A program made the position numbers and the translations under genes. DNA of 59,981 nt from Gammaproteobacteria bacterium (GTDB taxonomy: Bacteria > Pseudomonadota > Gammaproteobacteria > JAJDOJ01): assembly GCA_026984215.1 (NCBI GenBank), contig JALSSO010000069.1, forward strand, positions 1 through 59,981. The letters are read 5' to 3'. Positions 55,189 through 59,981 of the stretch are shown piece by piece (within the stretch, counting starts at the first letter, position 1; each line of letters begins with the position of its first letter). The notes under the pieces were generated by a model, which ran no database searches, had not been told where the DNA came from, and was given only the letters and a program-made list of their open reading frames with translations.

Positions 55189-57201
55189 ATGCAATCCCTC
55201 TCCTGGTACTGGAATCGCTTGCGGCGCATGTCCGTCGCCGAGATCGGTCACCGCATCGGACGCAAAGCGCTCGGTGTGGCGTGGCGTGTGGGGGCGGGCA
55301 CGGCCGCCCGGCCGCCCGACCCCGACCTCGGGCGGGCGGCCCCACAGTGGCTTCCCGAACCGCCGGCACTCGACCCCGAGCCGTACGTCCGGGCTGCGCG
55401 GGATATCGCGCGGGGCCGCATGCGCGTGTTCGCGCTCGAGGCGGCGGAGCTGGGCGATCCACCCCGCTGGAACCGGGACCCGCGCACCGGCACCGATGCC
55501 CCCATGGAGTTCGGTCTGTGGCTCGACTACCGCGACGAGCGGCGGGTCGGTGACATCAAGTATCTCTGGGAGCCCAACCGTCACCTGCAGCTGGTCACCC
55601 TCGCACAAGCCTGCCGCCTGACCGGCCAACGGGCATTTGCGCACGCCTTTCGCCGCCATTTGGATGCGTGGTTCGAGCAATGCCCCTATCTGCGCGGGCC
55701 CAACTGGGCCAGCGCCCTGGAAGCCGGGATCCGGCTCATCAACTGGTCACTGGCATGGCAATGGCTTGGCGGGCCGGAATCGGAGGTGTTCGAAGGTGTC
55801 GAGGGCGTCGGGTTTCGTTCCCGGTGGTTACGTTCGATTTACCAGCACGCTCATTTCGTTGCCCATTACTTTTCCGCCCACTCCTCCGCGAACAATCACC
55901 TCATCGGAGAAGCCGCGGGGCTTTTCGTGGCGGCCAGGACCTGGCCGTACTGGCCCGACATGGAGTCGTGGTCCATTCGGGCCCAGCGGACCCTGGAGCG
56001 GGAAACGCTCCTGCAGAACGCCCCCGACGGCGTCAATCGGGAACAGGCCGTCTCTTACCAACAGTTCGTGTTCGACTTTCTCCTGCTGGCCTGGCTCTGC
56101 GGACGGGGAACCGGGCGCGAGTTCGGCCGCGAGTATGTCCAGCGGCTGGAGGCCATGCTGGAGTTCGTGGCCTCGATCATGGATGTCGGTGGCCACGTTC
56201 CCATGATCGGCGATGCCGACGACGGCTATGCGGTTTGGCTCTCGCGGGAGGCGTCCTTTTGTCCTTTCCGCTCGATTCTGGCAACCGGCGCAGTGCTCTT
56301 TGAACGGCCGGAGTTCGCAGCCAAGGCCGCGGCCGTCGATCACAAGACCCTGTGGCTGCTCGGGCAGGCCGCCGAGAACACCTTTTCGGCCGTGCGCGCG
56401 GACTTCCATGGCGGCCTTCCGGTGCGCCGTGAATTCCCAGAAGGGGGGTATTACATCCTGGGGTCGGACTTCGAAACGCCGCGCGAAGTGCGGATGCTCG
56501 TGGACGCCGGGCCCCTGGGCTACTTGAGCATCGCGGCCCATGGCCACGCCGACGCCCTGGCCTTGGTGTTGTCGGTGGGCGGGCGCGAGATCCTGGTCGA
56601 CCCCGGCACGTATGTCTACCACACCCGGCGCCGGTGGCGGGACTGGTTCCGGAGCACGGCGGCCCACAACACCGTCCGGGTGGACGGAGAAGACCAGTCG
56701 GTGATCGGAGGCGGTTTTCTGTGGATGCGCCACGCGCGGGCCTGGTGCGAGCGATGGAAGGACAACGGGGTGGAACAATCGTTTCTGGGTTGCCACGACG
56801 GCTACCGCCGACTTCCGGGTTCTGTGATCCATTGCCGGGCGGTGCGATACCGCACACGGGACAATGCATTTCACATCGAGGACCGGCTCCGCGGTCAAGG
56901 GCGGCACGTCGTGGAGCGCAACTGGCATTTTTCCGAGCAGTGTCACGTATCGGTCGCGGAAAACGGCCTCGTCGTCGCCCGGTCGGGGATCGTCGAGGTT
57001 CGCTTGAGCCCCGCCGAACCGGTGCGGGTCCAACGCCTCGAGGGCTCCGAGGATCCACCAGGGGGATGGGTTTCACGCCAATTCGACCGGCGTGTGCCCG
57101 CGACCACCGTGGTCTGGAGCAGCCATGTGCAGGCTGACGCAGTGCTGCGCGCCCGGATGGAAATTTCGATTCTGAATTTCCAGAGGCGTGCGAATTCGTA
57201 A
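55189..57201 (+). CDS. Heparinase II/III family protein (alginate-lyase-like)
   Basis: 670 residues. The N-terminal alpha/alpha-toroid half contains WLDYRDERRVGDIKYLWEPNRHLQL and YFSAHSSANNHLIGEAAGLFVAA, with the Asn/His that neutralises the uronate carboxyl. The C-terminal beta half has HGHADALALVLSVGGREILVDPGT near residue 449 and SVIHCRAVRYR-type strands. No signal peptide is visible, so it may act in the cytoplasm or through another export route. It probably trims or edits the polymer made with the algD gene downstream, though the substrate is inferred. ATG 55189. Confidence 0.86.
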   Translation: MQSLSWYWNRLRRMSVAEIGHRIGRKALGVAWRVGAGTAARPPDPDLGRAAPQWLPEPPALDPEPYVRAARDIARGRMRVFALEAAELGDPPRWNRDPRTGTDAPMEFGLWLDYRDERRVGDIKYLWEPNRHLQLVTLAQACRLTGQRAFAHAFRRHLDAWFEQCPYLRGPNWASALEAGIRLINWSLAWQWLGGPESEVFEGVEGVGFRSRWLRSIYQHAHFVAHYFSAHSSANNHLIGEAAGLFVAARTWPYWPDMESWSIRAQRTLERETLLQNAPDGVNREQAVSYQQFVFDFLLLAWLCGRGTGREFGREYVQRLEAMLEFVASIMDVGGHVPMIGDADDGYAVWLSREASFCPFRSILATGAVLFERPEFAAKAAAVDHKTLWLLGQAAENTFSAVRADFHGGLPVRREFPEGGYYILGSDFETPREVRMLVDAGPLGYLSIAAHGHADALALVLSVGGREILVDPGTYVYHTRRRWRDWFRSTAAHNTVRVDGEDQSVIGGGFLWMRHARAWCERWKDNGVEQSFLGCHDGYRRLPGSVIHCRAVRYRTRDNAFHIEDRLRGQGRHVVERNWHFSEQCHVSVAENGLVVARSGIVEVRLSPAEPVRVQRLEGSEDPPGGWVSRQFDRRVPATTVVWSSHVQADAVLRARMEISILNFQRRANS

Positions 57202-57221
57202 AGCTGTAGGCATAGGTGGAC

Positions 57222-58535
57222 ATGAAAATCAGCATCTTCGGCTTGGGCTACGTGGGGGCTGTTTCCGCGGCTTGCCTAGCCAGCGACGGCCATGAGGTGG
57301 TGGGCGTGGATCCCAACCGCGTCAAGACCGATCTCATCAACGCGGGCAAGGCGCCGATCATCGAGCACGGCTTGGGGCCGCTCATCGAGCGGGGCGTGGC
57401 CGAGGGAAGACTACGGGCCACCGAGCATGCCCATAAGGCGGTGGCCGAGACCGATATCTCACTGGTCTGTGTAGGCACGCCGAGCAACTGGAACGGAAGC
57501 CTGGATCTGCGCTACGTGCGCAAGGTCTGCGAGGAAATCGGGGAGGCGCTTCGCGACAAGGTCGGATTCCATACGGTGGTTCTGCGCTCGACGATGCTGC
57601 CTGGCTCCATGCGTGAGTTGGTCATCCCGACCTTGGAAGCGTACTCCGGAAAAAAAGCGGGTGAAGAATTCGGGGTCTGTAACAATCCCGAGTTCCTACG
57701 GGAGGGAACCGCCGTCCACGATTATTATCATCCCCCCAAGACGGTCATCGGGGAGACTGACCGGGTGGCGGGGGACAAGCTGGCCGAGCTCTATGCGGGG
57801 ATCGATGCGCCTCTCATTCGCACCAACGTCGAAACCGCAGAGATGGTCAAATATGTGGACAACGTCTGGCACGCACTCAAGGTGGGTTTCGCCAACGAGG
57901 TAGGCAACGTTTGCAAACGACTCGGGCTGGACGGTCATGAGGTGATGGACATCTTCTGCCAGGATACCAAGCTCAACCTCTCGGCTTACTACCTCAAGCC
58001 TGGCTTTGCCTTTGGGGGCTCCTGCCTGCCCAAGGACGTGCGTGCGTTCACCTACAAGGCGCGCAGCATGGATCTGGACCTGCCTATCCTCAACGCCATC
58101 CTTCCGAGCAACGAGCACCAAGTGAAAAACGGCCTACGCTTGGTGATGGAAAAGCCAGGAAGGCGCATAGCCATTTTGGGGATGAGTTTCAAGGCGGGCA
58201 CGGATGATTTGCGGGAAAGCCCGATGGTGGAACTCATCGAACGGCTTCTGGGGAAGGGCTACGAGCTGAAGATCTACGACCGAAACGTGCGCCTAGCGGC
58301 ACTAACAGGCGCCAACAAGGACTTTATTCTCAATAAGATCCCGCATATTTCCCGGCTCATGGTGGAGACCATGGACGAGGCGTTGCGTGATGCCGAGACC
58401 ATCGTGGTGGGTAATAGTGACCCCGAGTTCCGTGGCGTGTTCTCCGCTTTGCGTGAGGGCCAGACGATCGTGGACTTGGTGCGTATCGATCCGCAGCGCC
58501 GCAGTGACGAGCGATACGATGGCATCTGCTGGTAA
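57222..58535 (+). CDS. algD: GDP-mannose 6-dehydrogenase
   Basis: 437 residues (439 if GTG 57216 is used), making GDP-mannuronate for alginate-type polymers. The NAD motif is IFGLGYVGAVSAACL. The catalytic Cys268 lies in GFAFGGSCLPKDVRA, the same number as in Pseudomonas aeruginosa AlgD. The C-terminus ends in GICW, as in AlgD. ATG 57222 has AGGTGG just upstream; GTG 57216 is possible. Lower GC than most of the window. The GT4 gene overlaps its end. Confidence 0.93.
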   Translation: MKISIFGLGYVGAVSAACLASDGHEVVGVDPNRVKTDLINAGKAPIIEHGLGPLIERGVAEGRLRATEHAHKAVAETDISLVCVGTPSNWNGSLDLRYVRKVCEEIGEALRDKVGFHTVVLRSTMLPGSMRELVIPTLEAYSGKKAGEEFGVCNNPEFLREGTAVHDYYHPPKTVIGETDRVAGDKLAELYAGIDAPLIRTNVETAEMVKYVDNVWHALKVGFANEVGNVCKRLGLDGHEVMDIFCQDTKLNLSAYYLKPGFAFGGSCLPKDVRAFTYKARSMDLDLPILNAILPSNEHQVKNGLRLVMEKPGRRIAILGMSFKAGTDDLRESPMVELIERLLGKGYELKIYDRNVRLAALTGANKDFILNKIPHISRLMVETMDEALRDAETIVVGNSDPEFRGVFSALREGQTIVDLVRIDPQRRSDERYDGICW

Positions 58536-59763
58536 ACCGCGCCGCGTTCTCATCATCGTGGAGAATCTGCCCGTTCCCTTCGACCGGAGGGTTTGGCAGG
58601 AAGCGACCACCTTGCGCAAGGCGGGTTACGAAGTCTCCGTAATCTGCCCGAAAATGCGCGGGTATACACGGTCACGAGAGGTCATCGATGGCATTCACAT
58701 TTATCGACATCCCCTTCCTTTCGAGGGGGCCGGTGCTCTGGGCTATGCGCTCGAGTATTCCACGGCCCTGTTCTGGGAGTTCTGGTTGGCCTGGCGGGTA
58801 CTGTTCACACGGGGGTTCGATGCCATCCACGCGTGCAATCCACCCGACAACATTTTTCTGATCGGTGGGTTCTTCAAACTGTTGGGAAAGCGTTTCCTGT
58901 TCGATCATCACGACATCAATCCAGAGCTCTATGAGGCCAAATTCGGGCGGAGGGATTTGTTCTACCGCTTGATCTGTGCCTGGGAACGGTGGACTTTTCG
59001 AACGGCCGACGTCTCCATCGCCACCAATGAATCCTATCGGCGGATCGCGATCGAGCGGGGTGGGATGGATCCCGAGCGGGTTTTCGTGGTGCGCAGCGGG
59101 CCCAATCTTGAGCGGCTGAAAATTCTACCGCCGACGGGGGCGCTCAAGAAGGGGAGACGCTTCCTCGTGGGCTATGTGGGTGTCATGGGACGTCAGGAAG
59201 GGATTGATCATCTTTTGCGCGCAGTTCATTACATTGTCCACGAGCTGAAACGGCACGATGTGCACTTTGGCCTGGTGGGTGGCGGAACCGAGCTGGAGGC
59301 CATGAAAGCCTTAGCGGCCGAGCTGCACGTGGCCGAGTATGTGACATTCACCGGCCGGGTCCCGGATCATGAGATGCTTGAAATGCTCAACACGGCCGAT
59401 GTATGCGTCAACCCGGATGTGGCCAATCCAATGAATGACAAGTCCACCATGAACAAAATCATGGAATATATGGCGCTGGGCAAGCCGATCGTACAGTACG
59501 ACCTCACGGAGGGGCGGTTTTCCGCCCGTGAGGCTTCGTTGTATGCCACGCCCAACGATCCGGTGGACCTGGCGCACAAGATCGTAGATCTGCTCGATGA
59601 TCCCGAGCGCCGGGCACGCATGGGTGCCTTCGGCCGGCGGCGTGTGGAGGAGGAACTGGAGTGGCGATATGAGGCCCCGAAATTGCTCCGGGCCTATGAC
59701 GTCCTGTTCGGGGGCGCTCATACGCCACTGCCTGAAACGGCACACAAGGAAACCGCCGGGTGA
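58519..59763 (+). CDS. GT4-family glycosyltransferase (polymer synthesis)
   Basis: 414 residues. The N-terminal half begins RVLIIVENLPVPFDRRVWQEATTLRKAG, the C-terminal half has VGYVGVMGRQEGIDHLL and MALGKPIVQYDLTEG, typical of GT4. NPMNDKSTMNKIMEYMALGKPIV carries the donor-binding Glu. It starts at ATG 58519 inside the end of algD, overlapping by 17 bases in another frame, so the two genes are coupled. It may add the sugar that algD prepares, but the acceptor is unknown. Confidence 0.9.
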   Translation: MASAGKPRRVLIIVENLPVPFDRRVWQEATTLRKAGYEVSVICPKMRGYTRSREVIDGIHIYRHPLPFEGAGALGYALEYSTALFWEFWLAWRVLFTRGFDAIHACNPPDNIFLIGGFFKLLGKRFLFDHHDINPELYEAKFGRRDLFYRLICAWERWTFRTADVSIATNESYRRIAIERGGMDPERVFVVRSGPNLERLKILPPTGALKKGRRFLVGYVGVMGRQEGIDHLLRAVHYIVHELKRHDVHFGLVGGGTELEAMKALAAELHVAEYVTFTGRVPDHEMLEMLNTADVCVNPDVANPMNDKSTMNKIMEYMALGKPIVQYDLTEGRFSAREASLYATPNDPVDLAHKIVDLLDDPERRARMGAFGRRRVEEELEWRYEAPKLLRAYDVLFGGAHTPLPETAHKETAG

Positions 59764-59885
59764 CGGTGGACAGTTCGATGGCGGTTGCCTCGGTGGCCGC
59801 TTGTGACCCACGTTACATTCCAGCGTTTGCAAAAGCCTTATCATGATGGTGTAGTCGGACGGCAACCGTCACCGAGGGAAGCGTT

Positions 59886-59981
59886 ATGTCTGGGGATACC
59901 GGGATGAAGAAGAGCAGCAACGTGGTCTGGCACCAGGGGCTGGTGACGCGTGAGATGCGCGAGCGCCAGAACGGTCACAAG
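59886..59981 (+). CDS. cysC: Adenylyl-sulfate kinase CysC (3'-truncated by window edge)
   Basis: The first 32 codons of a gene starting at ATG 59886 with GAGGGAAG six bases upstream. The translation has SSNVVWHQGLVTREMRERQN and then GHK, the conserved N-terminus of APS kinase before its GLSGSGKST P-loop, which would follow outside the window. CysC phosphorylates APS to PAPS, the sulfate donor of the sulfotransferases found at 36.5-39 kb. Confidence 0.75.
   Translation, partial: MSGDTGMKKSSNVVWHQGLVTREMRERQNGHK

Overview
The window is high-GC, densely packed bacterial chromosome, most likely from a gammaproteobacterium. Pointers are a P-protein-type pheA followed by hisC and tyrA, an RlmD-type rRNA methyltransferase, YqjD/YqjE-like genes, an E. 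coli-like GyrA and an AlgD-type GDP-mannose dehydrogenase. Hopanoid genes (shc, hpnA, hpnN) and PAPS-linked functions would fit a sulfur-oxidising or phototrophic Chromatiales/Ectothiorhodospiraceae-like organism, but that placement is inference. I see no rRNA, tRNA, CRISPR array, insertion sequence or prophage.

Layout. 1-2.3 kb: molybdate importer modA (cut by the window edge)-modB-modC. 2.3-5.1 kb: a secreted EF-hand protein, an orphan HEPN-domain protein and a DUF72 protein. 5.1-8.5 kb: squalene-hopene cyclase, an FNR-type regulator with an altered cysteine set, and a hidden 40-residue membrane protein with its own promoter, operator-like palindrome and terminator. 8.5-10 kb: a PGPGW membrane protein and a PhnD-like binding protein. 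10.1-14.4 kb, minus strand: CDP-alcohol phosphatidyltransferase-hpnN-hpnA. 14.5-24 kb: gyrA, then serC-(Uma2)-serA-pheA-hisC-tyrA-SIMPL, a serine/aromatic amino-acid operon with ATGA and GTG overlaps. 24.1-29.2 kb: two divergent lipoproteins sharing the same lipobox and tether, the larger one glycosidase-like. 29.2-32.6 kb: metA, a P-loop ATPase and rlmD.

32.8-44.9 kb is a surface-polysaccharide locus: three glycosyltransferase modules in two proteins, two different sulfotransferase-like proteins, two methyltransferases, a hexapeptide acetyltransferase and a Wzm/Wzt ABC exporter, followed by a diguanylate cyclase. The methyltransferase directly before wzm carries a long C-terminal coiled coil. 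This resembles the WbdD-type chain terminator/ruler that works with Wzm/Wzt, and it is the most interesting hypothesis here.

45-50 kb: a Gld-like ABC system (ATPase, a fused GldF-GldG permease/auxiliary protein, a DUF4340 protein) behind a good sigma-70 promoter. 50-55 kb: a YqjD/YqjE-type pair with a third unknown gene, an orphan rhamnosyltransferase-like GT2, ferredoxin-NADP reductase, a HAD-IIA phosphatase, an orphan lpxA and a DUF3060 lipoprotein. 55.2-59.98 kb: an alginate/heparinase-lyase-like protein, GDP-mannose 6-dehydrogenase (algD) and a GT4 glycosyltransferase, then the start of cysC (APS kinase), which would make the PAPS that sulfotransferases use. All functions come from reading motifs; no database search was run.
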